Of a DNA stretch of 13,127 nucleotides, positions 13,098-13,127 are shown piece after piece. The stretch comes from Chrysochromulina tobinii (Eukaryota > Haptophyta > Prymnesiales > Chrysochromulinaceae): NCBI GenBank assembly GCA_001275005.1, contig JWZX01002075.1, forward strand, positions 1 to 13,127. The letters are read 5' to 3'. The notes beneath the pieces were generated by a model. That model did not search any database. It had not been told where the DNA came from and saw only the letters and a list, made by a program, of their open reading frames with translations. Each line of letters starts with the position of its first letter. The stretch's first letter is position 1. The translations under genes were made by a program, and so were the position numbers.

Positions 13098-13127
13098 CAC
13101 AAAGGCCCACAGAACATGACAATATGT

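Overview
This window looks like nuclear DNA of a GC-rich, gene-dense unicellular eukaryote, most likely a microalga. A haptophyte would fit best, but a dinoflagellate or other secondary-plastid alga cannot be excluded. The reasons are: a GT-AG spliceosomal intron that restores a protein domain, Golgi-type glycosyltransferases (GT31 and the hydroxyproline O-arabinosyltransferase family), a multi-EF-hand protein, a WW/IQ coiled-coil protein, a Mutator-like (MULE) transposase, and no operon or ribosome-binding-site logic. All assignments come from reading the translated sequence; no database search was possible.

Positions 1 to about 3650 form a transposon-like block. A MULE-family transposase runs leftward from about 2630 and off the left edge. 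It shows a CCHH-like zinc finger, a DDE catalytic triad and a C-x2-H motif. It is split by an intron packed with GATACAT repeats and carries one apparent single-base frameshift near 865-885. A second gene of unknown function (227 aa, acidic then lysine-rich) runs rightward, and its ATG overlaps the candidate transposase ATG in a shared CCATGG. Just after its stop comes a second array of the same repeat, mainly in the opposite orientation.

Positions 3838 to 12957 hold four genes, all on the minus strand. In transcriptional order these are: a 989-aa coiled-coil/WW/IQ protein (12957 to 9988); an HPAT-like arabinosyltransferase with a 149-nt intron and a C-terminal TPWG-type module (9714 to 7934); a seven-EF-hand protein with a long basic, disordered tail (7466 to 5148); and a GT31-type glycosyltransferase that lacks a visible membrane anchor (4965 to 3838). 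The two glycosyltransferases probably act in the secretory pathway on glycoproteins or cell-surface glycans. The EF-hand protein and the IQ-motif protein suggest calcium signalling. There is no evidence that the four genes act in one pathway; they are simply tandem neighbours.

The most unusual part is the left block: a divergent two-gene MULE-like unit with overlapping start codons, flanked and interrupted by oppositely oriented arrays of a palindrome-forming GATAC motif. Smaller points of interest are an arginine-rich upstream ORF ending one base before the HPAT start codon, a start-stop upstream ORF before the WW gene, and three near-identical 87-bp coding repeats.
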